Assembly (NCBI GenBank): GCA_007922195.1
Contig: ML681971.1
Span: 20,319,856 to 20,383,855 of the forward strand
DNA: 64,000 bases
Direction: 5' to 3'
DNA from: Podocnemis expansa
Taxonomy: Eukaryota > Chordata > Testudines > Podocnemididae
Shown: positions 24,522 to 35,899 of the stretch, piece by piece
How positions within the stretch are numbered: position 1 is the first letter of the stretch
Layout: every line of letters begins with the position of its first letter
The notes under the pieces: model-generated
The model's database searches: none
What the model saw: the letters and a program-made list of their open reading frames with translations, nothing else
Told to the model about the DNA's origin: nothing
Translations under genes and position numbers: made by a program

Positions 24522-26327
24522 CTCCCCCGCGCGCAGCCCCGGCGCGCGAGCCGGGCTCCTCTTCCCTCGCGTGAGCGGGCCGCGCTCCGCATCCCGCCCG
24601 CGTGAGGCGAGGGCGCCAGGCCGGGCGGGGTTTGCAAAGCCGGCTCCCGCCCGCCGCCCTGCGCCGCGGTTACTTGAGGCCAGTCACAGCGGGTCCGCCG
24701 CGTGCGGAGACCCCCCCCCCCGCCGCCGCCTCAAACGCGGCCCCGGCTCCCGCCCTGCGCAGGGCTTGGGGGTGTTTCCTCCCCCCTCCGCGCGTTTTGT
24801 GCCGCCCGGCCCGGGTTCAGCGGGGGTAACGCGCCCCCTCCCCCCCCCGCAGGGCGCTGCCTTGACGGCCGCGGGGCAGGCGGAGGGCGGCTGGCCCTTT
24901 AAAGGAGGCGCCGTCGGCAGCAGACGGAGCAGGGTCCCCATGTGGAGCAGCTCCATGCCTTGTTGTTTTCCCAGCCGATTGGCCCAGGGCTGGGTGACAT
25001 ATTTTAATCGGATGCAAACGCACTGCGGGGGGAGGAACAGGCGGAAAACCCGGCTCCTGGATCCGTCCCTCCTGCATCCCCCGGAGAAGGGATTTCCCTT
25101 CCTGCAGGCGCCAGGCGTTTCGCACACAATAGTGTCCGGATCGCGGGGCTGGCAAAGCTCATCGGACAGCGAGAAGTGGCCTTTCGGCCCAGGAGGGAAG
25201 AAAGGGAAAGAAACTGACTCAGCACAACTGAAAAGAAAGCCAATGTCTTTGTAGAAATAAAGTGCAGGAGGGGTTTTTATCCCCTTTCTCCACAGAAAGA
25301 TTCAATCTGTATTTGTAGCTGAGCGGGTGCAATGACACCTCTCTGCAGCAAAAGAATCAATCCTGCCAGGGCAACCGGGTGATTTAAAAGGCTTTTGCTA
25401 TCTCTTAATCCTCTACAATCATTTCCTTAGCTTGTTCTGTGTCTGGAACCTCATTTGTATTTAGTAATAGAGACAGGATGATATCTGTGGGAACGTTTTC
25501 TCTTCCATTTCTTTTTCGTTCCCAAATCTCATATTGAGTATTCCAAAAGCACAGACTGGCATGGCAAAACAATGGCCTTTCCCGCTCTGTGGACTGTGTG
25601 CTACTGCAGACTGAGCCATGAAGGTGAGACCCCTGTCTGGGCATGGACCATCTTGCAGAATCATTAACTGCAAAATGGGCATGATTTCTGTTGGTTTTTA
25701 TTGAAGAGCTGTCATTTATATGGAGCTGGATCTGCAGTTCAGAGGCATTTGGAAATAATTCATGGCGTCTGACGAAAACCCAGCAGACGTGGGAATTCCA
25801 GGATATGTCTTTGTGGTCGTACGGGACGGGAGGAAGTTTAATTGGCATAAACTATGTAGGGCCTGGCTTCAGTAGGGCCAAGCAGCCAAAAGTCCAGCCA
25901 AAGTCCATGAGAGTCAGTGGTGGTCAGTGCCTCTGAAAAATCAGGTCCCAATAAATAACTGGCTCAGTTGATTACCAGAAAGGTAGTGTGGGCCACCATA
26001 GGGCTGTGACAGTGGGTTGGGAAAAGGATCGGAGAGCAAGATTTTGACCTAGTTCTTGTCCATTATTAATTCTACAAATAGCCTTAGGCCCAAACCAGTC
26101 AAATACATGGGGCGGAAAAATCCTTTTTGAATTAATCACCATCACACGAGTCCAAGCTGCAATGAAGCTTTAGGAAGATACTATCTATTTAACCTTCTCA
26201 TCTTCTCTGTTCCACACTGTTGGAATCAAAACAACTTGCTCAGTTTGCTGAAAAACTCTGAACTGACTTTGTGACTTACCCTTCTCTGTATTTCTCTATC
26301 CCCTTCCACACTGGAGTTTCCATTTCA

Positions 26328-26445
26328 TGGGTTGGAAGTGGGGTTTTATTCACGAAAGCTCATGTGGTAAGTGTAAGTCTTGAAAAGTCTCACCGGATCC
26401 CTTGTTCATTTTGCAGAATTAGACTAACCCAGCTACCCCTGTGCA
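26328..26445 (+). repeat. Dispersed sauropsid repeat copy
   Basis: Diverged copy with 'attcacgaaagctcatgtgg' and 'ttagactaacccagctaccc'. It lies about 500 bp upstream of the MNT start codon. Confidence 0.6.
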
Positions 26446-26776
26446 ACTATCCCCTGTGACAGTTCAAATGACAGTGAGGTTGAAATTTTAAATGCTGCAC
26501 CACAGTGCGCACCAGCAAAAATAAATGTCACAAAAGGGAGGAATTAAAAAAAAAATCCAGGCAAGTTGAAATTCATCCCTGCTCTGCTCCTCCTCCGGAT
26601 GGAGGATCCCGTGGAAACAGCCAGGGTTAACTCCACCCTGCAATATGGCATGGGCGAGTCCCAGTCCAGGGCCCCACGGAAATCCGGGCTGGGTTTTGCC
26701 TGCAGCTCTCGGTGTAGTAGCGGAGGGGCCGTGTGTTAGTCCTTTTTTTCTTGTTGTGTTTCTGTTACATACTCAT

Positions 26777-26786
26777 CGCCATCTTG
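26777..26786 (+). promoter_or_regulatory. YY1-like motif upstream of the MNT ATG
   Basis: CGCCATCTTG matches the core of YY1 sites (GCCATCTT), which often lie within about 100 bp of transcription starts. It lies 175-184 bp before the MNT start codon and could mark a proximal start site. A single short motif is weak evidence. Confidence 0.3.
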
Positions 26787-26960
26787 TTGCAAACCCTTTT
26801 CTTGTCTGGAAGATTCGCAGGGGATCGGGGTGGGGGGTGGTTTGATTAAGCCTTTTGACTGGGGACAAGAAAAGGAGAAGGAAACCCGGTTGGTTTTTTG
26901 TTGTTTTTTTTTTTAAAGTCTCCAGGATTTTGGATCCTCCTCTGAAAGGCAGCCCAAGAG

Positions 26961-27030
26961 ATGAGCATTGAGACGCTTTTGGAAGCGGCCAGATTTCTGG
27001 AATGGCAAGCCCAGCAACAGAAAACACGTG
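26961..27030 (+). CDS. MNT: MNT exon 1: start codon and Sin3-interaction domain
   Basis: First coding exon of the MAX-binding transcriptional repressor MNT. The ATG at 26961 opens MSIETLLEAARFLEWQAQQQ, residues 1-20. This is the amphipathic Sin3-interaction domain with which MNT recruits mSin3/HDAC co-repressor in the nucleus. The exon is 70 nt long and codes 23 codons plus one base (phase 1). It ends at a canonical GTAAGG donor at 27031. Its last base joins the first two bases of exon 2 to make Glu24. I chose this ATG because the family is known to begin with exactly this peptide. The exon is too short to stand out as an open frame. Its final six bases (27025-27030) are CACGTG, the binding site of MNT-MAX itself. 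The 5' UTR limit is not visible. Confidence 0.95.
27025..27030. promoter_or_regulatory. CACGTG E-box formed by the last six bases of MNT exon 1
   Basis: The end of exon 1 reads ACACGTG and is followed by the GTAAGG donor. The bases code Thr-Arg and the first base of Glu, so coding constraint may explain the motif. It is nonetheless a perfect MNT-MAX site close to the start codon. Confidence 0.35.
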
Positions 27031-27149
27031 GTAAGGGGGGGACCGCATGGAAAATGGGAATTAGCTCCCTTTAAAGACACAGGACACCATTTCCCAAAAG
27101 CCGGAAAGAAAGGCTTGATTTTGACAAGGGAGCAACCTCCTTTTCAGCT

Positions 27150-28250
27150 ACCCGCCGCTCCCTTGTCTCTTCCCGTCTCTCGGCGGGGTTGGAGCGCGCA
27201 TCGCAACTTCTTTGCAAAGCTGCTTTTGGCCGGAAAAGGCTGCTCTCTCGTGCATTGTGCTGAATCACAAGCCGCGCGAGGAGGGGCTTGGGGGTTAAAT
27301 CAGCCCTCCTTTCGCCTCTCCAGGCGCGCCGGCTGGGTTGGTGGGAGCCGAGCGCTTAGGGGCGATGTGGGGCCCATGCCGCTGGGCGGCCGGCGAGCGG
27401 GCTGCTTTTCCTGGGGACCGGCGGGGCTTTTCCTCACTGAGCCGTGCGTGCGGGCACTCGCGGGCTGCAAAAGGCGCGGTGTGTCTGGGCGCAAACGCCT
27501 CTCTCCCTCCGGAGCAATCGAAGCCGGCGTTTGGTTCAAAGCGGCAGCGTTGTAATTAATCATTATTACCGGGCTGGTCAGATGCACCAAAAGGACCCCC
27601 CTCCCCTGCCGTCACAGCCCCTGAGAGAGGTTTGCCTTGCGATTGAATTCGCCAGAGGCTCGGGAACGTATTTAACATGTGCATTTTTTTTTTTCTTGCG
27701 GGGAAAACCTCCCGTCTTTCAGATCTTAGGGCGGTGGCAAGGCTCCAGCAGAGCCCAGTGGGGCTGCTGCTTTTGCATAATGAAATGACATGAGTGTCAT
27801 ATGATACGCTCCACAGTTCCTCCTCCCTCCTTTTCGTGTGTGTGCGTGCGTGCGTTGCCTTGCTGGAAATTTGCAAATTTGGGTTGCTGGATGCTTTTCC
27901 CGAGGGGCGCGCCGGGCTGGGGGGACGGACGGAGGCAGGGCGGGAGACCCGCGCTCCGGCGGTCGGTCCCCAGGGCGGGGAGCCGGGCCGGGCGGCGGGA
28001 TCATCCCCCTGGCTTGGAATGTAGCGCGCGGCTGGCTCGCCGCGTTCCAAACTAGTGAGTTCCAGTGGGGAGGGTGACGTGTCATGCCCCGCCCCCTCCC
28101 ACGTGCGCCGAGGACCCGCCCCCTGGGGCTCCGCCGGGTCGCGCGGCGGCTTGCGGCTCCTGCGCTTTCAGTCTCGCGGCGGCGGGGGGAGGGGCAGAGG
28201 CTGGGGAGGCGGGAAGAGGAGACCTGCAGGCTGGGGTGTAAAGAACATCC
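27150..28250. promoter_or_regulatory. CpG-rich block at the start of MNT intron 1
   Basis: GC- and CpG-rich sequence beginning about 120 bp after exon 1. It holds GC boxes, a CACGTG site at 28100-28105, a POU/octamer-like TTTGCATAAT (27772-27781), an ATGACA-TGAG-TGTCAT inverted repeat (27785-27800) and the 14-bp perfect palindrome AAATTTGCAAATTT (27867-27880). With the block at 24.15-25.2 kb, it flanks exon 1. It probably includes enhancer or alternative promoter function; this is inference. Open frames here are compositional. Confidence 0.6.
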
Positions 28251-28686
28251 CCCCCCCAGTCTATTTATCATCTGCGGGAGACGTGAGAACAGCTAAATGG
28301 AAAATGCAAGGTGCAAAATCGGGGTAGCTCTTGCTGCAGGCAGGACCCTTCCACCCCAAGGAATTCCTAGTCTAGAAATCAGTGTTGTGATCAATTTTAT
28401 GGTCCTTTTAAAGTCATCTGTTTACGGCCGAAGATGATTTTATGGGGGGGAGGTATCCCACTTTGTGGGGATGGTTTTGGGCAGAGGCAGGTGTGGAAAT
28501 TGCGTCCTAATTGAGCTTTAGGGATGGGCCTGCATCACGGTGGATCTGGTCAAAAACGAACCCAGGGCCTTCACTGGCATTGATGAGAGGTGTGGGAGGG
28601 CAGGCGCAGGATTAAACCTGTGTGTAGCATAGGTAGGGCATCCCCGCTTCTCACCTGTCGCCTGCTTGTTGCACTGTTGTGTACCT

Positions 28687-28877
28687 CAGGGGTTTTCAAA
28701 CTCTGGGTCAGGGTCCCGACCCAGAACTGGGTGGGTGACACAGGTCACAGTGTCCCCTGCTGGCACCGCTTCAGTTAAGACTGAAATTCATTGTTCAGCA
28801 ATGTAATTGTTGGGTTGTGGGCATAAGTGGGGTTTTTTGCAACTGGATCCTGAGGAAAAAAGTTAAAAAACCCAGTG
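28687..28877. mobile_element. hAT-like MITE (191 bp)
   Basis: Flanked by GTGTACCT (28679-28686) and ATGTAGCT (28878-28885), 6 of 8. The left terminus caggggttttcaaactctgg resembles the families at 1546 and 44372; the right end is '...aaacccagtg'. 'gggtcccgacccagaactgg' near the left end is a local palindrome-like box. Confidence 0.75.
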
Positions 28878-31513
28878 ATGTAGCTGTTCAGCAGAAATGC
28901 CAGCTTTCCAGCTGCATCTCTTTATTGACCTTAATCCAGCCGTAATTCACTTCCTCTTACAAGGAGTGTAACCTTTTTGGAAGAAGATCAAGCGTGTGTG
29001 TGCTCGCGCACGTGTGTTGTCAGATCAGCAGTGTTAATGCCAGTAGTGGGCTTTCCGTTAATTATCAAGCTAGGGTTCCTGAAAATACGGCAGTAGAATT
29101 TTGGGATTCCCTCTTCTATTTAGGCATTTTATGTGTGGGTTGCCAAGGCTGCTGGAACTCTGTTGCAGTGCTAGCTCAGTGAGGATCTGTGTGCCTGCTG
29201 CAGAAACAAGAAGGAGCAGTTCTTTGTGTGTCACTGCTGTGGGATGGAGCTGAAAATCTATTGTTTCACTGATGAGTCATGCAGGAGATAGTGGATGTTG
29301 TGAAGAAAGGCAGCTTGGAGACGCAGGCGAAAGGGCAGACAGCTTTCTGCTTCACTAATAAGGAAAAACAGTCAACGTGGGCTAGCATAGCTTTTCCTCA
29401 GCCAGTGCAGCATCCAAGCCACAGTAATGAAGTTGTACCTGCATCCTGCCACATCATCTTTAGGGCACATTGAAGGCAATGGTGGTTTTAAAGTCTCCAT
29501 ATTCAGACATGATGTTAATGTTCCTAGCTGCATGACAAATGCAGTCTAGAAGTAGAAGAGATTAAACGTGAGACGTGGTATCAGGCCATGCTGTTCATGG
29601 TGCAGACCGTCTCTCGAGAAGGTGATGGTGACTTCTGAGGTGCCCAGAAATGCATGAGGCGTATCTTGGCATGTAGAGAGAGGGTCCCAGATGCAACTGA
29701 CTGGGTGAGTTCAGCATGATCCAACAAATGAGGGTCACAAATACACAGGCAGCAAGAGGGACAGGAATGACTCAGGTCATTGAAACCTGTGCACAGCTTG
29801 TTTGCTGCAGGGGGCTTGTTAAACACTGGCTTTGTGGCAGAATTGAGTTGGAGGAGGGGCTTGAGCAAAGTGACATGGCAAATGAGGTCAGAGAGGGGTT
29901 TCCAAGCCCCAAGAACAGCATGAAAAAAAAAAAGCACCGGGGGTGCCTTCATGAGGCTTTGAACCCTTCAGGGCAGGGACTTGCTCTAGTCCTACAGCAC
30001 TCAACACAATGGCACATGATCCCAGCTACTTGTGCTGCAAGAAGAAACATCAAGGCTAACTGAAGAGACCGGGTGTGTGGCAGGGGAGAGGTGATATGAA
30101 AGGTGACCAGGTTAGGGAAATAGGTTCACAACCTTACAGGAGACAAGAAGTTGGCAGGATTTGGTGGGTGGGGCAGTGAGCTGAATGACGCAAAAGTCTG
30201 GGAGTGACACAGTTGAAGTGACACAAAAAAAAACAAAAAAACAAAAACCCACCTGTGGGCCAGAGCAGACGTGTGAGAATGAGACAGGAATCGATAAGGC
30301 CGAGGAATGGGCCACTAGGGTTTTGGTGTTTCTCTGGCAGGGACATGCTGGAATGCTCTGGCCTTGTGAGACAGTAAAATGTGAAGCTGCTAGAGCAAAC
30401 CCCATCCTTATGGACCATGTTGCTCTCCATTCCGTTGCCGGAGGGGGAGAAAACTTTGTGCCGTGGTGCTTTCGGCATCTGCCCATCGACATGGAGGTTT
30501 GGACGAGTTTTGTATTGAGCTAGGAGGAGCTGCATAGAAAGGATTCGGAGGGAGGAGATGGGGCAAAGACAGCGCAGGCTGTCTCAGGAAATCTATGGTG
30601 AAAGCACAGGATGGGAACCCAGGAAAACAGAGTTATGTACGTGAATCTGGGACCTCCACTGTATGAGCTTGATCAAAATACTGTCTCTCTGTGCGCTTCG
30701 TGTGTGCAGTGGGGCCATCAGAGCTGAGGTGCCTCTGAACGGTGTTCTGAGACTTGAGTCCTTAATGTCTGTCAACTGCTTTGAGGTCTCTGGGTGAAGC
30801 ATGCTAGAGGAGGTCAGAGAATTACCATGTGGTATTAAAGTACTTGCTCCTTCTTTGACACAAATAAGTAACACAGCCAGGGGAAAAAAGATACCAAGGG
30901 GAACAAATAGTAATACAATGTAAATCATGTAGCTTTCTCTTTGTTGCAAAATTACCATGCCATCACCCTCAGCCCTGGAGTGAGAGTGGAAGAGGCCAGT
31001 GGGCATCCTGTTGGGTGAAGTGTTTGGTTCTTGCACAGGGTGCCAGTGCTTTCAGCCAGCCAAGAAATCCAGCATGGCGGGACACAGTCTAGAGTTCTTA
31101 ATAATAGGAAAAGGAAGACTATTCAAAGGAGGCAGCGGGCCATTTTGAATTCCACCTCAGGCAGAGTGCCCACCCGGTCAGGTTCAATGACCTCCACCTG
31201 TCTGGGCAGGTGTGATGGATGGGCTGCTCATCTCATCCCTGAGTCACTGTCAAGGAGTTCTGCTTAAACAGAGGAAGCCATAAAAATCACTGAAGGGAGC
31301 CACATTTATTTCTCTTTACTTTTGTTCAACTTGCTGGGAGACCAAACTAGCAGCTTCAATCACTTGGGTATATCAGCTTGGATATTTTTCTTTTTTTAGG
31401 TTGACCCTGTTAGTGGATTGCAACTTGAATTTTCTCAAACTTAACTAATGGGAAGGCTTCATTTGCTAAAGAGTAATTAAATCGCATTCTTAAGGGAGTC
31501 AAAAAAAAAAAAA

Positions 31514-31596
31514 AGTCCTGTGGCACTTCCAAAGACCAACACATTTCTTAATTGCATGAACTTCTGTGGGCACAATCTCACTTCATCAGATGCATA
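31514..31596. repeat. Dispersed sauropsid repeat copy
   Basis: Single arm: 'gtcctgtggcacttccaaag', 'accaacacatttcttaattg', 'cacttcatcagatgcat'. It follows a poly-A run at 31501-31514. Confidence 0.65.
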
Positions 31597-33689
31597 GCAT
31601 GGAAAATGTCATGTTGTATGTATACAGACAGAAGGATGGCTCCCAAGGTCAATTCAGACAGGTCCAGAGGGATCCACTGCTATTCAGAAGACTTCTGCTG
31701 AAGTGTGAAAGGGATCTCCATCCTTGTATATTGCATTGAACAATCACTTAACTCTCTGAAGCATCAAGAAAAGGCCAGTAGAATACTAGGCTTGATGGAA
31801 TAAGCTGAGTGATCTGAGGTGATAAGGGCAAATCATGTGTTCATAGGACTGTCACGTCACTGTCAAATCTGGTATGTAAAACGCTGTCAGTTTCACAGCA
31901 GAAGCTGTACTAGGTTTCATAGCATCATGTCTCTTGGCTTTCATTGTGTGTCTCAGAAGGCTGATTTCCCTGATTGCACATGTGGCTTCCAAATGTTTTG
32001 TAAAGCTGACAAAGCACTTCAAAGTTTTGCATTTCCCCAGAAGTTACACTGATAGTTTAAATCTTGGCTGGTCTGCATTTCCTCTCAAACACAAGGCTTT
32101 TTGTTGCTCTTCCAGCTTTTCTAATGTGAAGAGAACTAAATCAGGTAGGGGTTTGTATGCTTTAATGGTAACCTGGGTGTTCTTTCCCTTCGGTTCTCTC
32201 AGGGCTTATGTAAAGCAGGAAACTTACTTGTGTTGGGGGATTGTATTTATAATATAGTTTAGTCTTGCTTTTGTGTGCGAGATAAAATCATGCTGTTAGC
32301 CATGTTAATATCCCTTGACAAAACCAAAGAGTTGCTAACCCAGTGCACCAGAATGGTAAATATTTTTGTGTATGTTGGCTGAAAGGCATGGTGTGCGCTG
32401 GTGTTCAAACTGTTTAAAAATAAACAGTTCTTACTAGAAAAGTGCTAGGATCTGTTGACGAATACTTTAATATGCCTAAGACATAAGCTAATGATTCCTA
32501 ATAACCTGAACAAGACCTAAATATGTTGTTACAGGTGTGCAGCAGCACGATACAAGTTAGGTAAGGACTTTTGGAGTGAACGCCAACGTAAAAAGGATCT
32601 AAAAGTTGTACATGATTAAACCAGGTGCCAAGTGTTCTGCTTTTGTGAAAAGATGTACCAGGGTCTCCAAGAGATGCCACAAGTGAGAAACTGCTGTCTT
32701 CATTCAGCCTTGGAACACACACCCTAATACAGAAGAATGTAATTAAGGGATTGTGTTCGGAGTGGGGGGACTGCATAGGCGTTTGGTCTTTAAATGGACA
32801 GTGTCCAACAGTCAGTAGTGATGTGTACTCACGCCTTTCTTATTATTAAGGGTTTTGCAATGTGCACACATATGATTCTTTACTGACATAGACATGTTTC
32901 TGTTGATTTTTATTTTAGAATTGTTCCTAACTTCCCATTGCATGCCCCGGTTTGTTATTGTGGGGTTGCTCCAGAGCTGTTCATGCTTAGATTGCTGGTT
33001 AGGAAACAGAGGCACAAAGAGGTGAATGACCTAACTGTAGAGGTGTTGCGCCCTTGTGTCTCATGTTGCAGTCATCCCCTGAAAATCAGGCTGCAAGCAT
33101 CAGACTGCAAGTTGCTGGCAGAATGAAGCACAGAACCCTTCTTGACTCATGGTCTCCCGCTCTAACTTGGCACACCACCCTCTTGGTCCTCAGTGATGCT
33201 GCCTGCTGGACCTTGATTCTTTCAAGAAGTTGGGCTCTGATCTATCCCTGAAAATACAGTGGTGCTTTTATTTTTGTCGCTACCCCCCAAAAGCTTCCCA
33301 TCCAGTTGTGTTGGAGTTATACCGCAGTCTGAAAGGAGATAAAACTGATGCATGGCAGGTGGGGATGGCTCCACTGACGTAAACACTAGCTTGACTCTTA
33401 TGAGTCTTACTGGGCCTCCTGAAACCACAGAATAAATTGACATCAGGCCGGCTTCAGGGAAATAATTGCCTTCCATATTCCTGACTTATCCTGTCACAGT
33501 ACTGTTTGGACCACGTAGCCGTTGTGTTCACTTTTTTAACTTTATGGCGAATGCAAACAGTACAGCTTGAATTCAGATAATACAGACCAGTGATATGATA
33601 AGAACAAGAATATCTCTGCGTATCTAGAGTTTGTCTTCTCTCTGCTGGTGACTCCACAGTTCACTGGTATTTGATGCCCTAAAAAGAGA

Positions 33690-33860
33690 GGGATTTGTAT
33701 TGTCATGTAAGGTGGTGGGGTTGTCCAGTGGGCTGAGCAGGAAAGAAACCAGAAACTCCTGGCTTGTTTGCTTAGCTCTGTCACTGTCTCCTTGTGTGTC
33801 CTTGGGAAGCTCATTTAAATTCTGCAGGTAATATCCTGACATCACCACATCCCCATTCAA
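33690..33860 (+). repeat. MIR-type SINE
   Basis: Diverged MIR with 'tagctctgtcactgtctcct' and 'tgtgtccttgggaagctcat', the usual 'gtgaccttgggcaagtcact' region. Confidence 0.55.
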
Positions 33861-34717
33861 GAAATGGCATAAATTCCAACTGGGCCTGGTCAGTAACCTA
33901 ACGTTATCTGGGAGGGCCAGCCCAGATGGATGTGCATCAGCGCTTCTGCCTGCGGGCCAGCAGCATCTCCTTTGTCCAAGCTGCTCGTCTTAGACACCCC
34001 TCTTAACAAAAAGGGCATCTCTCTGTTACTATGAAGGTCCACAGAATACCCGTCTGAGGGTATCACTTAGAACTCTCCCCTCCAAGGCAGGGGAAAGATC
34101 TTCCCAGCAGAACCTTTGGGAGAATTGGGTTAAACTATATCCCCTTGTACCTGCTTTTGGCTCAGTCTGTGGTTGAGCTGAGTTCCAACCCCTGTCCCCG
34201 TCCTTGATTTTTAACTGAAGGGCCTGATGTTCAATGAGGAATGAGAGTACATATGAGCTGACTGTGTGCATGCTAAAACTCTAGATGCTGGTGTTGGAAA
34301 TATCATAGCACTTTGTCTGGTCTTTTTTGAGGAGTCAGGTCCTGACTCTTCAGAACATTCTGTATTTCTTTCTTCTCATAACTGTGTAGGGGCACAGAGT
34401 TTCCGTTCTTGACCCTGTGGCCTCGAGTTAGGGTCTCAGAAACAGTTTGATTGTGATGAGGTGAGGAATGCTCTGCCCAGCAAGCTGGCCCTGCCCCATA
34501 AAATAAGGCAAAGCACTCACACCTCTCTCTCTCTCACTTAGCAGCTTATAGGATCTTGCTACCATTTCCTTCTCAGTTGTTCCAGTTGGGTGGTGGGTGT
34601 TGCTTAGTTTTCCGAGAAAGTTTCGAATAAGCATGTCATAGTGAAACCTCCAATAACCCGTATTAGCTGAGATCAAAAAGGCCTCTCGGTGTAAAGTCTG
34701 ATTTGGTTTGCTTACAC

Positions 34718-34930
34718 TGGGGATTCTTAACATTTGAGAGGTCCCACACTACCTACAGCAATAGATGGTAACCCCACACCCCCACCAAAAGAAAAATTCA
34801 ATATTTATCAGTTTTGATTGTGCTTTTAGATCACGTTCGAAGTATATGGGGTGGGTGTTCTATGTTTAAATTATACGTTTCTTCAGCACCCCTTGGACTC
34901 CCTTCCTGCACCCCTAGTTAAGAACCCCTG
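34718..34930. mobile_element. hAT-like MITE (213 bp)
   Basis: Flanked by GCTTACAC (34710-34717) and GCTTATAC (34931-34938), 7 of 8. Termini tggggattcttaacattt and CAGGGGTTCTTAACTAGG align over most of 14 bp. Confidence 0.82.
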
Positions 34931-35155
34931 GCTTATACAGATGTGCCTATATTTCTTCTCACTGGGGAGTCAGGGACTCCAGCTTTTTGTCTGTAGTAGT
35001 GCCTGGTGATTAGTTTTCTGCATGTGAATTGCAAATAGCATATAGTATCTCAGTGATGGAAAGAATAGCATTGTGGGGTGGGCATCAGTTATACACACCT
35101 ACGCTTCCTAGAACCACACATTGAAATCTGACAAGTTTGATTTCATCCTCTACGG

Positions 35156-35324
35156 CAGTGGTTCCCCACATTTTCTCTGCTGTGGCACACCGTGCTACCT
35201 TTAATTAATTTGAGGCACACCACCATACAGTTTCCAAATGAACTCATGAATATTCATGAGCCAATCCAGAGCTCTTTGAGCAGCTTTTCAAAAAATTTTG
35301 TGGTACGCCGGTTGGGAAACATTG
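35156..35324. mobile_element. hAT-like MITE (169 bp)
   Basis: Flanked by CTCTACGG (35148-35155) and CTCTAGGG (35325-35332), 7 of 8. Termini CAGTGGTTCCCCACATTT and CAATGTTTCCCAACCGGC. Interior 'tgaggcacaccaccatacag'. Confidence 0.85.
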
Positions 35325-35344
35325 CTCTAGGGAGTGGTGGTGCT

Positions 35345-35460
35345 GCAGCCCAGAATCCCCTGAGTTCTAAACCTTATTCTGCTGCTGCCTCCTTCCATGG
35401 CTTTGGGCAAGTGGCTTATCTTCGGCTGCCTTTCCCACAGCTGAATTAGCGTTGACTCTT
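35345..35460 (+). repeat. MIR-type SINE fragment
   Basis: 'ccatggctttgggcaagtgg' and neighbouring words match the central MIR region. It begins shortly after the hAT element at 35156-35324. Confidence 0.5.
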
Positions 35461-35899
35461 GTGGAAATCCTCTGTGGTTTAGCAGCTGGAGCGGAACCTG
35501 GCTCTGTCCCTTCTGGTTCCCAGAAATCTACCATAGAGCTTCAGCAAATGGGTTTTCACAGGGCTCCTGGGTGGGAGTTACCATAGATAGGTCATAAACT
35601 AAGGTCCTGTCATTTTGCACTGACATTGTACACCAGGTACATTCATAAAAGTAGTCATTTGTCTCAGGTCCTTTTGGAAAGCTTCAGCTTTCACCACTTG
35701 GGAAGACAGTGCCGTACTCTGAGGTGGATGCATTTCCACAGCACCTTGCAAAGCACTAGTGAAATATCCAACCACCCTTTGTGATGGACCATCTTAAAAT
35801 TACTAAAATACCGAATGATTTTTTTTCACTTCAATAATAATACAAAACTATAGCCTCATCTCTGTGTAAAGAGAACAGGGCATCTTCATAAACTGCCTG

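Larger units (their letters stand above)
24150..25200. promoter_or_regulatory. CpG-rich block upstream of MNT, candidate promoter
   Basis: About 1 kb of strongly GC- and CpG-rich sequence in an AT-rich surrounding, 1.8-2.8 kb upstream of the MNT start codon. It contains two perfect CACGTG E-boxes (24217-24222, 24347-24352), a CRE/ATF-like TGACGTGA (24514-24521) and several GC boxes (ccccgcccc). This is typical of a vertebrate CpG-island promoter. It could drive MNT through a 5' UTR exon spliced to the ATG exon, or a divergent transcript. Open frames inside it, including a 227-codon one, are Arg/Pro/Gly-rich products of base composition and were not accepted as genes. Confidence 0.7.

Noticed and set aside
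24571..25254. 227-codon frame in the upstream CpG-rich block
   Set aside because: Arg/Pro/Gly-rich with a changing composition, no family match and several competing frames on both strands. High GC explains its length.
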